A stretch of 64,000 bases of DNA from Pseudomonas fildesensis (GTDB lineage: Bacteria; Pseudomonadota; Gammaproteobacteria; Pseudomonadales; Pseudomonadaceae), in the NCBI RefSeq assembly GCF_001050345.1, contig NZ_LFMW01000001.1:186001-250000 (forward strand), read 5' to 3'. The notes below the pieces were generated by a model, which was not told where the DNA came from, searched no databases, and worked only from the letters and a program-made list of their open reading frames with translations. The position numbers and the translations under genes were made by a program. Numbering within the stretch: position 1 is the first letter of the stretch; each line of letters opens with the position of its first letter. Below, in pieces: positions 17,774-28,295 of this stretch.

Positions 17774-18832
17774 TCAGACCTCCATGACCCGTTTCAACGC
17801 CGCGCCCACTCGGGACGGCCCTGGGAAATACGCCCACTCTTGCGCGTGCGGGTAGGGGGTGTCCCAACCGGTGACGCGTTCGATCGGCGCTTCCAGGTGG
17901 TGGAAGCAGTGTTCCTGCACCAGCGACACCAACTCGGCACCAAAGCCGCAGGTGCGAGTGGCTTCATGCACCACCACGCAACGGCCGGTCTTTTTCACCG
18001 ACTTGACGATGGTTTCCAGGTCCAGCGGCCACAGGCTGCGCAGGTCGATGACCTCGGCGTCGATGCCGGTTTCTTCGGCGGCGACTTGCGACACATACAC
18101 GGTGGTGCCGTAGGTCAGCACGGTGACGGCCGAGCCTGGGCGCACGATGGCGGCCACGTCCAGCGGCACGGTGTAGTAACCGTCCGGCACTTGCGCTTGC
18201 GGGTGTTTCGACCACGGTGTTACCGGGCGGTCGTGATGGCCGTCGAACGGGCCGTTGTACAGGCGTTTAGGCTCAAGGAAGATCACCGGGTCATCGTTTT
18301 CGATCGAGGCGATCAGCAGGCCCTTGGCGTCATACGGGTTGGACGGCATCACCGTGCGCAGGCCGCAGACCTGGGTGAACACCGCTTCGATGCTCTGGCT
18401 GTGGGTCTGGCCGCCGTAGATGCCGCCGCCGCAGGGCATGCGCATGGTCAGCGGCGCGGTGAACTGGCCGGCCGAGCGATAACGCAGGCGTGCGGCCTCG
18501 GAGATGATCTGGTCGGTGGCGGGGTAGACGTAGTCGGCGAACTGGATTTCAGCCACCGGGCGCAGGCCGTAGGCACCCATGCCCACCGCGACGCCGACGA
18601 TGCCGCTTTCGGAGATCGGCGCGTCGAATACCCGCGAGCTGCCGTATTTGGTCTGCAAACCTTCGGTGCACCGGAACACGCCGCCGAAGTAACCGACGTC
18701 CTGGCCGAACACCACCACGTTGTCGTCACGTTCGAGCATCACATCCATGGCCGAGCGCAGGGCCTGGATCATGGTCATGGTGGTAGTGGTCATGGCGGTT
18801 TCCAGTTCGATGCTGTTGTTGTGATCGTTCAT
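17774..18832 (-). CDS. bkdA2: Branched-chain keto-acid dehydrogenase E1 beta subunit
   Basis: Beta subunit (352 residues) of the thiamine-diphosphate-dependent decarboxylase. It has the transketolase-type pyrimidine-binding region (FGQDVGYFGGVFRCTEGLQ, NPYDAKGLL) and a C-terminal transketolase domain. The first 20 residues (MNDHNNSIELETA...) match the known pseudomonad N-terminus, although an internal ATG at codon 14 is possible. One base separates it from the E1 alpha gene, so the alpha and beta chains are made from one message. Confidence 0.93.
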   Translation of the reverse strand: MNDHNNSIELETAMTTTTMTMIQALRSAMDVMLERDDNVVVFGQDVGYFGGVFRCTEGLQTKYGSSRVFDAPISESGIVGVAVGMGAYGLRPVAEIQFADYVYPATDQIISEAARLRYRSAGQFTAPLTMRMPCGGGIYGGQTHSQSIEAVFTQVCGLRTVMPSNPYDAKGLLIASIENDDPVIFLEPKRLYNGPFDGHHDRPVTPWSKHPQAQVPDGYYTVPLDVAAIVRPGSAVTVLTYGTTVYVSQVAAEETGIDAEVIDLRSLWPLDLETIVKSVKKTGRCVVVHEATRTCGFGAELVSLVQEHCFHHLEAPIERVTGWDTPYPHAQEWAYFPGPSRVGAALKRVMEV

Positions 18833-18833
18833 G

Positions 18834-20075
<1,242 letters not shown>

Positions 20076-20264
20076 CTACGCTCGATCTTGTGAATTTCTT
20101 GTAGTGGGCGCGCTAGCTGACAGTCAGTCTCCGGGTTAGAGAAATCCTGTCCTACAACAATCATAGGCGGGGCGTAGAAGAATATTTATCTCTGTTTCGT
20201 TGCGCTCGGGAGCATTTGGGGATAAAAAAACTGCATAAACATAATAAACAGGTGATTTTGTCTC

Positions 20265-20747
20265 ATGCGCAAACTGGACCGTACCGATATCGGCATTCTC
20301 AACGCCTTGCAGGAGAACGCCCGCATCACCAACGCCGACCTGGCCCGCTCGGTCAACCTGTCGCCCACGCCGTGTTTCAACCGGGTCAAGGCGATGGAAG
20401 AACTGGGCCTGATTCGTGAGCAGGTCACGCTGCTCGACGCTGACCTGCTGGGGCTGCACGTCAACGTGTTCATCCATGTCAGCCTGGAAAAACAGAATGA
20501 GCTGGCGTTGCAGCAATTCGAAGGGGCGATTTCCGACCGTCCCGAGGTGATGGAGTGTTACCTGATGGCCGGCGACCCGGACTACCTCATCCGCGTGCTG
20601 GTACCGACGATTCAGTCGTTGGAGCGCTTCATGATGGACTTTCTGACCAAGGTGCCGGGCGTTGCCAACATCCGCTCCAGCTTTGCGCTTAAGCAAGTGC
20701 GCTACAAGACGGCATTGCCACTCCCTCCGGGTGGACTGATGGTCTGA
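20265..20747 (+). CDS. bkdR: BkdR, Lrp-family activator of the bkd operon
   Basis: Lrp/AsnC-type protein of 160 residues with an N-terminal HTH ([27 protein letters not shown], in overlapping parts) and a RAM ligand domain. BkdR of P. putida activates the divergent bkd operon in response to branched-chain amino acids. The leader just before the gene contains CATAAACATAATAAACAGG, an A-rich stretch partly matching the AAnAAnAA Hfq/Crc motif; Crc control of BkdR levels is known in P. putida. Its position and orientation relative to bkdA1 are those of the known locus. Confidence 0.9.
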   Translation: MRKLDRTDIGILNALQENARITNADLARSVNLSPTPCFNRVKAMEELGLIREQVTLLDADLLGLHVNVFIHVSLEKQNELALQQFEGAISDRPEVMECYLMAGDPDYLIRVLVPTIQSLERFMMDFLTKVPGVANIRSSFALKQVRYKTALPLPPGGLMV

Positions 20748-20778
20748 TGATCGCAAGCGATAGCGCCGAATATTTTTG

Positions 20779-20815
20779 ATAGTTAGCCAGGCAACTATAA
20801 TCACTTTTTTTATTT
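20779..20815 (+). terminator. Possible terminator of bkdR
   Basis: A short ATAGTT / AACTAT stem with an AGCCAGGC loop is followed by TCACTTTTTTTATTTTTG. The stem is weak, but the T-run is convincing. Confidence 0.5.
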
Positions 20816-20926
20816 TTGTTTGTAACTAAAAATTGCGTAATCAGTCACGTATTTTTCACATCCAATTCAACACATTAGCGCCATAAGGCCGTGAACTGCG
20901 CGGCCCAGGGGTAGGGGTGAGTCGCG

Positions 20927-22552
20927 ATGTCCATGAGAGCGCTGAAGTTAAACTTTCGTACCACGCTTTGTTTTGGTGTGGTGTGTATTTTGCTGTTAAT
21001 ACAGGGTGCAATGACGCTGATAAAAGTCGATAAGGTTTATGCGTCGACCGTTGATATCGAAACTAACTGGCTCCCCAGTATTCGCTTGGCCGGCGAGATT
21101 GATTCAGCGTTTTACAAGCTTCGTCTTGATCTGCGTCGTTATGCCATGGATATCGGCCGCCAGGATCCGGCTTCCCTTGAGAAGCTCAAAGCGACGCGCA
21201 AGGAAGCCCTCGACATTGCCGAGCGTTATGGGCCGCTAGTCTCGAGCCCCGAGGAGCAGGCCAAGTACAACGAGGCCTTCACCGCGATCAAGAATTACAG
21301 CCAGAAGATGGATGAGTTCCTCGTGCAAGTCTCCACCCTGTCCGCTGAACAGACATCCACGTATTTGCGCGACGTCAACGGGCCTATCGCACTTGAGGTC
21401 CAGCGTTCCATCAGCGAGCTGATCGAGTTGAATGCGCACGGCTCCGCCGAAGCGGTGAAAGTCGCTTCCAGCGAGTATGACGCGGCTCGTATGTTCACCT
21501 GGATATTGATGATTGGCTCGGTGCTATTGACTGTCGTGGTCGCTCGCCTGTTTACCCGCAGCATCATTGCGCCGGTGCGCGATTTGTTGGTGTCGACCAG
21601 CAAAATTGCCGATGGGGATTTGCGTGTGGCCATTGCAATCAATGGCAATGACGAGCTGACCGAATTGCAACGGTCCACCGCTTCCATGCAGATGAACCTG
21701 AAAAGCACGCTGCAAAATATCTCGGAGGCGTCCGGGCAGTTGGCTTCGGCGGCGGAAGAGATGAGTTCCATCACCCGCGAGTCCAGTGCCGGTATAGAGC
21801 GCCAAAGCATGGAAACGGATCAGGCCGCGACAGCGGTCAACGAGATGACAGCGGCGGTAGAGGAAGTGGCCAGGAATGCGGTCTCGGCTTCGCATTCGAC
21901 GCAAGACTCCCAGCGCTCGGCCAAAATCGGCCAGGAGCGTGTGGCGCAAACCATTGCTTCCATCGAGAAGCTCAGCGCCACGGTGCAGCAGACCGGTGTG
22001 GAGGTCGAAGGGTTGGCCAAGCAGGCTCAGGATATTGCGCGGGTAGTTGAGGTGATTCGCTCGATTGCCGAGCAAACCAACCTGCTGGCCTTGAACGCCG
22101 CCATCGAAGCCGCCAGGGCCGGGGAACAGGGGCGCGGGTTTGCGGTGGTGGCCGACGAAGTACGGGCACTGGCCCATAGAACGCAAACCTCGACCCAGGA
22201 AATCGAGCAGATGATTGCGAAGATCCAGACCTGCTCCAGCGAGGCGGTGTCGTCCATGGCGCTGAACCGCAATGAAGCGGTGGACTCGTTGAAAATCGCC
22301 CATGAAGCCGGTGTGGCGCTGACGCAGATCACTGACGCCATCGCGGATATCAATGACCGCAACCTGTTGATCGCAACGGCATCGGAGGAGCAAGCCCACG
22401 TGGCCCGCTCGGTGGACCAGAACCTGATCAGCATCCGTGATCTGTCCATCCAGAGTTCTTCAGCCGCCGGTCAAACCTCCATCGCCAGTCATGAGTTGTC
22501 GAAGTTGGCGGTCGACCTCAAGCAGATCGTTGCCAAGTTCTCTGTGAACTGA
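20927..22552 (+). CDS. Methyl-accepting chemotaxis protein, 4HB type
   Basis: Chemoreceptor of 541 residues. A first membrane segment (about 12-31), a periplasmic four-helix-bundle-like sensor (about 32-188), a second membrane segment ([18 protein letters not shown], about 191-209), a HAMP domain and a long signalling coiled coil follow. The conserved hairpin tip reads [20 protein letters not shown]. There is no C-terminal NWETF-type pentapeptide. The ligand cannot be read from the sequence. It is monocistronic and convergent with the MBL-fold gene ten bases downstream. A second ATG two codons later (20933) is an alternative start. Confidence 0.88.
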   Translation: MSMRALKLNFRTTLCFGVVCILLLIQGAMTLIKVDKVYASTVDIETNWLPSIRLAGEIDSAFYKLRLDLRRYAMDIGRQDPASLEKLKATRKEALDIAERYGPLVSSPEEQAKYNEAFTAIKNYSQKMDEFLVQVSTLSAEQTSTYLRDVNGPIALEVQRSISELIELNAHGSAEAVKVASSEYDAARMFTWILMIGSVLLTVVVARLFTRSIIAPVRDLLVSTSKIADGDLRVAIAINGNDELTELQRSTASMQMNLKSTLQNISEASGQLASAAEEMSSITRESSAGIERQSMETDQAATAVNEMTAAVEEVARNAVSASHSTQDSQRSAKIGQERVAQTIASIEKLSATVQQTGVEVEGLAKQAQDIARVVEVIRSIAEQTNLLALNAAIEAARAGEQGRGFAVVADEVRALAHRTQTSTQEIEQMIAKIQTCSSEAVSSMALNRNEAVDSLKIAHEAGVALTQITDAIADINDRNLLIATASEEQAHVARSVDQNLISIRDLSIQSSSAAGQTSIASHELSKLAVDLKQIVAKFSVN

Positions 22553-22561
22553 GCAAAGGCC

Positions 22562-23425
22562 TCACAGCTGGTTTAACGGGATCTTCAAGTACACCACGCC
22601 ATTTTCCTCGGCGGGCGGCATATTCCCCGCCCGCACGTTCACCTGGATCGCCGGCAGCAACAGCGTCGGCATCCCCAGCCCTGCATCACGCTGCGTACGC
22701 ATCGCGACAAACGCCGCCTCATCTACCCCGTCATGCACGTGAATATTCCCCGCGCGCTGCTCGGCCACGGTGGTCAAACACTTGGCCTCACGGCCCTCGG
22801 GCGGGTAGTCGTGGCACACATACAGCTCGGTTTCAGGCGGGAAGGCCAGCAGCTTGCGCATCGACGCGAATAGCTGGCGCGCATCGCCGCCGGGGAAGTC
22901 GCAGCGTGCACTGCCGACGTCGGGCATGAACAGCGTGTCGCCCACCAGGATCAACCGGTCGTCGATCAGATAGGCCATGTCTGCCGGGGTATGCCCAGGT
23001 ACGTGCAGCGCCTGGGCCTTGATGTTGCCGATATGGAAGACCTCATCCGGCGCGAACAGGTGATCGAACTGCGAGCCGTCGACGCGAAACTCCGGCTCCA
23101 GGTTGAACAGGTTCTTGAACACGTCCTGCACTTTGCTGATGGACTGGCCAATGGCGATCTTGCCACCCAACGTGCGGCGCAGGTAAGGCGCGGCGGAGAG
23201 GTGGTCGGCATGGGCGTGGGTTTCCAGCAGCCACTGCACCTGCAAGCGGTGTTCGCGCACATAGGCGATCACTTTGTCGGCCTGGCACGTGTCGGTACGC
23301 CCGGAAGCGGGGTCGTAGTTGAGCACCGAGTCAACGATGGCACAGAGGCCATCATCTGCTTCATGTAGGACGTAGGTGTAGGTCGACGATGCCTCGTCCA
23401 GAAAGGCTTGAATCAACGCGGGCAT
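22562..23425 (-). CDS. MBL-fold persulfide dioxygenase-like protein (ETHE1/Blh type)
   Basis: Metallo-beta-lactamase-fold protein of 287 residues. Metal ligands are seen in HAHADH (H70, H72, D74, H75), GHTPADMAY and VGDTLFMPDVGSARCDFPGG, and the C-terminal YVCHDYPP motif is typical of ETHE1/Blh persulfide dioxygenases, which oxidise glutathione persulfide to sulfite. The ATG at 23425 has AAGGA upstream; the frame is open far beyond, to 24559, but that part is antisense to SQR. It is divergent from the sulfide:quinone oxidoreductase gene with a 168-bp gap, so the two likely act in sequence in sulfide detoxification. Confidence 0.82.
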   Translation of the reverse strand: MPALIQAFLDEASSTYTYVLHEADDGLCAIVDSVLNYDPASGRTDTCQADKVIAYVREHRLQVQWLLETHAHADHLSAAPYLRRTLGGKIAIGQSISKVQDVFKNLFNLEPEFRVDGSQFDHLFAPDEVFHIGNIKAQALHVPGHTPADMAYLIDDRLILVGDTLFMPDVGSARCDFPGGDARQLFASMRKLLAFPPETELYVCHDYPPEGREAKCLTTVAEQRAGNIHVHDGVDEAAFVAMRTQRDAGLGMPTLLLPAIQVNVRAGNMPPAEENGVVYLKIPLNQL

Positions 23426-23593
23426 GGCGGCGGTCCTTGGTGGCGGATTGCGGCTTACATTCGAGATGTTTTCCACATAGGCTTGCGAGCTTAAGGGAAA
23501 AAAACGGTCCGAGGCAAAGGATCGACCTATAACGGGGCGTGACGCCACACGGCAACGACCCTTGTGTGCATTGAATAGAAAAGGCGATAGACC

Positions 23594-24838
23594 ATGACCG
23601 ACCAACACTGGGGCCCAACCATCAGTGGCGATATCGTTGTCATCGGCGGCGGCTCGGCAGGCATTGGCCTGCTGGCCAGCCTGCTCAAGCGTGACCCGCA
23701 CCTGAACATCACACTGATCGAACCGAACGAATTCCACTACTACCAGCCGGCCTGGACCCTCGTGGGCGGCGGCGCGTATGACCTGAAAAAAACCCAACGG
23801 CCCATGGCCGACGTGCTGCCCAATGGCGTCACCTGGGTACAGGCGACTGTCACTGAACTGCTGCCCGACGAACATACCCTGGTGCTTGACAGCGGCCAGC
23901 GCGTCACCTGGAAAAACCTGATCGTCTGCCCCGGCCTGCGCCTGGCCTGGGAGAACATCGAGGGCCTGGAAGACACCCTGGGCCAGCACGGCGTCACCTC
24001 CAACTACAGCTACCAGCACGCCGCCTACACCTGGCAATTGGTGCAGCAACTCCAGGGCGGCAAGGCGATCTTCACTCAGCCGGCCATGCCGATCAAATGC
24101 GCCGGTGCGCCGCAAAAGGCGATGTACCTGTCCTGCGATCACTGGCTCAAACACGGCCACCTTAAAAACATCGACGTCGAATTTAACCTGGCCGGTGCTG
24201 CGCTGTTCGGCGTGGCGGCCTTTGTGCCGCCGCTGATGAAGTACGTGGAGAAATACAACGCCCGCCTGGCGTTCAACGCCAATCTGGTCAAGGTCGACGG
24301 CCCCGCACGCAAGGCCTGGTTTGAGGTGAAGGACGCCGAGGGCAATGTCACTGTCGAGGAAAAATCCTTCGACCTGCTGCACGTCGTCCCGCCGCAGGTT
24401 TCTCCGGACTTTATCCGCCAAAGCCCGCTGGCCGACGCGGCCGGCTGGTGCGAAGTGAACCCCCACAGCCTGCAACACCTGCGCTACCCGCACATCTTCG
24501 GCCTCGGTGATGTGTGTTCCACCGCCAACGCCAAAACCGCCGCTGCGGTGCGCAAGCAAATCGTGGTGGTCGCCGAAAACCTGCTGGCCCTGCGTAAACA
24601 GGCGCCGCTGCCGCTCAAGTACGACGGTTACGGCGCCTGCCCGCTGACGGTGGAGAAGGGCAAGGTGGTGCTCGCCGAGTTCGGTTACGGCGGCAAGCTG
24701 CTGCCGACCTTTCCCCTGGACCCGACCCAGGCACGCCGATCCATGTGGTTCCTCAAGGTAACGCTGCTGCCGTGGCTCTACTGGAACGGCATGCTCAAGG
24801 GGCGTGAGTGGCTGACCCGTCTGAGCAAGGTGGACTGA
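23594..24838 (+). CDS. Sulfide:quinone oxidoreductase, FAD-dependent (type II-like)
   Basis: Flavoprotein of 414 residues that oxidises sulfide and passes electrons to the quinone pool, producing persulfide. The N-terminal FAD motif VVIGGGSAGIGLLASLL, HYYQPAWTLVGGG and cysteines C112 (IVCPG), C169 (IKCAGAPQK) and C308 (GDVCSTANAKT) fit SQR. A C-terminal amphipathic/aromatic region (WFLKVTLLPWLYWNGMLKG) could anchor it to the membrane. It abuts the TauE/SafE gene (stop TGA directly followed by ATG) and faces a persulfide dioxygenase-like gene, a typical sulfide-detoxification arrangement. Confidence 0.87.
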   Translation: MTDQHWGPTISGDIVVIGGGSAGIGLLASLLKRDPHLNITLIEPNEFHYYQPAWTLVGGGAYDLKKTQRPMADVLPNGVTWVQATVTELLPDEHTLVLDSGQRVTWKNLIVCPGLRLAWENIEGLEDTLGQHGVTSNYSYQHAAYTWQLVQQLQGGKAIFTQPAMPIKCAGAPQKAMYLSCDHWLKHGHLKNIDVEFNLAGAALFGVAAFVPPLMKYVEKYNARLAFNANLVKVDGPARKAWFEVKDAEGNVTVEEKSFDLLHVVPPQVSPDFIRQSPLADAAGWCEVNPHSLQHLRYPHIFGLGDVCSTANAKTAAAVRKQIVVVAENLLALRKQAPLPLKYDGYGACPLTVEKGKVVLAEFGYGGKLLPTFPLDPTQARRSMWFLKVTLLPWLYWNGMLKGREWLTRLSKVD

Positions 24839-25651
24839 ATGCTGCTGGCGAGTGTTTTAGGTGTGTTGATGGGCCTGGTCATGGGCCTGACCGGCGCGGG
24901 CGGTGGCATCCTCGGGGTGCCGGCATTGGTGCTGGGCCTGGGCTTGAGCATGACCCAGGCCGCGCCGGTGTCGTTGCTTGCCGTGGGCGCGGCGGCGGCG
25001 GTCGGGGCGATTGACGGGTTGCGCCATGGCCTGGTGCGTTACCGCGCCGCGTTGTTGATCGCCTTGCTCGGCGCGATGTTTTCGCCGTTGGGTGTGTTTC
25101 TCGCCCATCAACTGTCGGAAAAAGTGCTGATGGGCCTGTTCAGTGCGCTGATGGTGCTGGTTGCCTGGCGCATGTTGCAGCGCGAAAAGCGTGAGGCCGG
25201 GCCGAGTGACCACGGCGCCGCGTCGTGGGGCCAGAAGAACTGCATGCTTGACCACCAGACCGGACGCTTTGCCTGGACGGCCAAATGCAGCGCCACCTTG
25301 GCCGCGCTGGGGGCCGTGACGGGCGCGGTATCGGGCTTGCTCGGCGTGGGCGGCGGCTTTCTGATCGTGCCGGCGTTCAAGCAACTCACCGACGTGCAGA
25401 TGCGCGGGATTGTCGCCACCTCATTGATGGTAGTCAGCCTGCTTTCGCTGATCGGTGTGGTCGGTGCCTTTCATGCCGGTGTCAGTATCGAGCCGGTGGG
25501 CTGGGCGTTTATCAGTGCGAGCATCGTCGGCATGCTGGCGGGGCGACGGCTGAGCTCGGTGATCCCGGCGCGCACCTTGCAGGTGGGTTTTGCCAGCCTG
25601 TGCGTACTGGTCGCCATAGGCATGTTGTTCAAGGCCGGTCTTACGTCCTAA
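24839..25651 (+). CDS. TauE/SafE-family membrane carrier
   Basis: Integral membrane protein of 270 residues with about eight hydrophobic segments and the duplicated family motif (GLTGAGGGILGVPAL near 16-30; GLLGVGGGFLIVPAF near 168-182). TauE/SafE proteins export or import sulfur oxyanions and organosulfonates. Its start codon follows the SQR stop immediately, so it probably removes sulfite or thiosulfate made by sulfide oxidation; the direction and substrate are inference. Confidence 0.87.
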   Translation: MLLASVLGVLMGLVMGLTGAGGGILGVPALVLGLGLSMTQAAPVSLLAVGAAAAVGAIDGLRHGLVRYRAALLIALLGAMFSPLGVFLAHQLSEKVLMGLFSALMVLVAWRMLQREKREAGPSDHGAASWGQKNCMLDHQTGRFAWTAKCSATLAALGAVTGAVSGLLGVGGGFLIVPAFKQLTDVQMRGIVATSLMVVSLLSLIGVVGAFHAGVSIEPVGWAFISASIVGMLAGRRLSSVIPARTLQVGFASLCVLVAIGMLFKAGLTS

Positions 25652-25808
25652 GTGTCGGGCCTGTGACCGGGCCCGTCTTACGCCGAACTTGCCGGGCACC
25701 CGCTGCCCGCCCAAAGCACCCTGCAACCTGCGCCAAGGCAGCGTAGGCCGTGGCCTGGCAGCTTTCGATAATCGCCTCCGACATCACGTCCCCGTTGCGG
25801 AGCGCACC

Positions 25809-26984
25809 ATGCATAACAATAAGAATCTCCCCCTGCGTCTGTTACCTGCCTTTATCGTCAGCCTGGGCCTGAGCTCGGTCGCCGACGCCGAAATCATGCT
25901 GTACGACAAAGACGAAACCACCTTTTCCACCGATGGCTACATCAACGCCTTCTACGTCAACAGCGATGTGGACCGCGCCGGCGACCAGTACGACCGTCGC
26001 CAGGCCCGGGTGAAGATGGGCTTTTTGCCCAATTACCTGGGCTTCAACATGGGCAAGCAGGTCGACGACCTCAAGCTCGGCGCCCGTGCTTCGTTCTGGG
26101 TGACCATCAACGACAGCGAAACCAACGGCACCGACACCGCCATTGATGTGCGCCAGTTCTACGGCACGGTGGCCAACCCGGAGTGGGGCGAAGTGCTGAT
26201 TGGCAAGGACTTCGGTCTGTTTGCCCGTTCCAACATCCTGCTCGACGAACTGCTCGCCGGCTACGGCCAGGTCAGCGACAGCCTCGGCCTGGTCGATGGC
26301 GGCGGCGTGTCGTTCGGCAACATCGGCAGCGGCTATCCGTACCCATTTCCATCCTCACAGATCACCTACCGCACCCCGGTAATGGACGGCCTGCGCATCG
26401 CCGTCGGCATCCTAGACCCCGTGGACACCAACGACAGCAGCCCCCAGGGCAAGGCCTACCAGAAGAACCCGCGCACGGAGAGTGAGATCACCTACCAGTT
26501 CGACCTCGGCGGGGCGAAGATCTACAGCTGGCTCAACGGCAGCTACCAGACTTCGGACAACACCGACGCCAACGTCGACAGCGTCACCTCCAAGGGCCTG
26601 GGCTACGGCGTGCAGGCGAAAATGGGCGGCTTGTCCCTGACCGGCTCGGGTTTCCAGGCCAAGGGCATCAACCCGTTCTTCACCAACAATGCAGGGGAGG
26701 CGACGCTGCGCAATGTCGACAGCAACGGCTACCTGGTGCAGGGCTCGTACAAGCTGGGCAAGAACCGCCTGGCGTTGTCGTACGGCAAGACCAAGGACGA
26801 CGGCAACGGCGTGGTGGGCAGCGGGGCGGATTATGAAACCCGTGGGATCGCGCTGTTTCATGACATCAATGACAACCTGAAGCTGGTGGCCGAGTACAAC
26901 CAGTTCCAGATCAAGGGGCACGACACCAGCGCGCAAAATGAAGACACCGACACCTTCGCTGTCGGTGCCGTCCTCACCTGGTAA
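25809..26984 (+). CDS. Outer-membrane porin (Gram-negative porin-like)
   Basis: Beta-barrel porin precursor of 391 residues. Signal peptide residues 1-23 (LLPAFIVSLGLSSVADA, cleaved before EIML). The mature part has alternating aromatic strands (TDGYINAFYVNSD, KDFGLFARSNILLDELLAGYG) and ends in VGAVLTW with a terminal aromatic residue, as required for barrel assembly. It resembles general porins of the Porin_4 type. The ATG at 25809 begins a proper signal peptide; the frame is open farther upstream. Codons 3-6 form an AAC-AAT-AAG-AAT run, a possible Hfq/Crc site. The substrate is unknown. Confidence 0.8.
   Translation: MHNNKNLPLRLLPAFIVSLGLSSVADAEIMLYDKDETTFSTDGYINAFYVNSDVDRAGDQYDRRQARVKMGFLPNYLGFNMGKQVDDLKLGARASFWVTINDSETNGTDTAIDVRQFYGTVANPEWGEVLIGKDFGLFARSNILLDELLAGYGQVSDSLGLVDGGGVSFGNIGSGYPYPFPSSQITYRTPVMDGLRIAVGILDPVDTNDSSPQGKAYQKNPRTESEITYQFDLGGAKIYSWLNGSYQTSDNTDANVDSVTSKGLGYGVQAKMGGLSLTGSGFQAKGINPFFTNNAGEATLRNVDSNGYLVQGSYKLGKNRLALSYGKTKDDGNGVVGSGADYETRGIALFHDINDNLKLVAEYNQFQIKGHDTSAQNEDTDTFAVGAVLTW
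25815..25826 (+). promoter_or_regulatory. Possible Hfq/Crc (CA) motif inside the porin start
   Basis: AACAATAAGAAT: four consecutive AAN triplets directly after the ATG, fitting the AAnAAnAA motif bound by Hfq with Crc during catabolite repression. Confidence 0.45.
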
Positions 26985-27003
26985 GACGTGAAACGCAATC
27001 CAG

Positions 27004-27033
27004 GTGTGGGAGGGGGCTTGCCCCCTCCCACAC
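27004..27033. repeat. REP-like palindrome
   Basis: GTGTGGGAGGGGGC / GCCCCCTCCCACAC, a perfect 14-bp stem with a 2-base loop, placed 19 bases after the porin stop. It likely serves as a transcript-end hairpin. Confidence 0.85.
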
Positions 27034-27149
27034 TTGATCACAGGCACCTCGAGCGTCTCATCCCATCGCATCCCCCCATCCAGTACCCAAGTAGCATAGG
27101 TGCCATCCCCCCACCTTCGTACACTCATGCATCAGAGGGGGAACCAACG

Positions 27150-28295
27150 ATGCACAACAGTGAAGGCATAGTCAGTGCCATGTCCCAGGCCACCGATGCC
27201 GGGCAGGCCGCCGAAGAATTGGCCGAGCAACTGCTGCATCCGTACCTGGGGTTCGTGCTGTTTTTCTGTTCAGCCTCCTACGATTTGCAGGCCCTCGGCC
27301 AAGCGCTGCAACAGTGCTTCGGCAACGTGCGCGTGGTCGGTTGCACCAGCGCCGGCGAGATCACGCCCCAAGGCTATGGCCGCAACTGCGTGACGGCCAT
27401 GGGCTTCAACCATGCGCACTTTTCCATCGCCACCGAACTGATCGACCAGGTGGAGCACTTCAGCCTGATCGACGCCCAGCACATGGTCGAGCGTCTTGTC
27501 GGCGGTTGCCGCAGCAATACGCTCGCGCCGATCAAAGGCAATACCTTCGCCCTGACCTTGCTCGACGGCCTGTCCAGCCGTGAAGAAATGGTACTCGCCG
27601 CCCTCAGCGCCGCGCTCGGCGATATCCCGCACTTCGGCGGTTCGGCCGGCGACGACAACTTCCTCACGCACACCCACGTGTACTTCAACGGCGCCTTCCA
27701 CAGCGGCGCGGCGGTGGTGGTGCTGGTCAATACCTGGCTCGACTTCGAGGTGTTCACCACCCACCACATTCTGCCGCGCGCTGAAAAACTGGTGGTGACC
27801 GGCGCCGACAGCCCGTCACGCCGCGTCTTCGAACTCAACGCCGAACCCGCCGCTGAAGAATACGCGCGGCATATCGGCGTGGCCGTAGCCGACCTCGACC
27901 ACCGCATCTTCGCCGCCCACCCGCTGGCGGTGCGCATCCACGACCAGTATTACGTGCGCGCCATCCAACAGGTGCATGAAGACCTGAGCCTGAGTTTCTA
28001 CTGCGCGGTGGAAAACGGCATCGTCCTCACCGTGATGAAACCCGGGCCGATCCTGCCGAACCTGCAAGCTCTGTTCGACGGCCTGCAATCGCGCCTCGGC
28101 GACCTGTTGCTGACCATCGGCTGCGACTGCTTCCTGCGCCGCCTGGAGCTGGAAGACAGCGGCACCCTGGAACAGATCGGCGGCTTCCTGCGCGACCAGC
28201 GGGTGATGGGCTTCAACACCTACGGAGAACAGTTCAATGGCATGCACATCAACCAGACCTTCACCGGCGTCGCCATTGCCCGAGGGCGGCGCTGA
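27150..28295 (+). CDS. nosP: FIST-domain sensor protein, NosP-like
   Basis: Cytoplasmic protein of 381 residues with FIST_N (about 30-220) and FIST_C (about 225-365) domains. Motifs include RVVGCTSAGEITPQGY, GDIPHFGGSAGDDNF and GFNTYGEQFNGMHINQTFTG. NosP of P. aeruginosa, a haem-binding nitric-oxide sensor, is a FIST protein encoded directly before a hybrid kinase next to ErbR, and the order is the same here. AGAGGGGGAA precedes the ATG. Haem or NO binding in this protein is inferred from that synteny. Confidence 0.75.
   Translation: MHNSEGIVSAMSQATDAGQAAEELAEQLLHPYLGFVLFFCSASYDLQALGQALQQCFGNVRVVGCTSAGEITPQGYGRNCVTAMGFNHAHFSIATELIDQVEHFSLIDAQHMVERLVGGCRSNTLAPIKGNTFALTLLDGLSSREEMVLAALSAALGDIPHFGGSAGDDNFLTHTHVYFNGAFHSGAAVVVLVNTWLDFEVFTTHHILPRAEKLVVTGADSPSRRVFELNAEPAAEEYARHIGVAVADLDHRIFAAHPLAVRIHDQYYVRAIQQVHEDLSLSFYCAVENGIVLTVMKPGPILPNLQALFDGLQSRLGDLLLTIGCDCFLRRLELEDSGTLEQIGGFLRDQRVMGFNTYGEQFNGMHINQTFTGVAIARGRR

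Noticed and set aside
23426..24559. Upstream extension of the MBL-fold gene to a 665-codon frame
   Set aside because: The extra part is antisense to the well-supported SQR gene and has no family features; the ATG at 23425 with AAGGA gives the normal ETHE1/Blh N-terminus.
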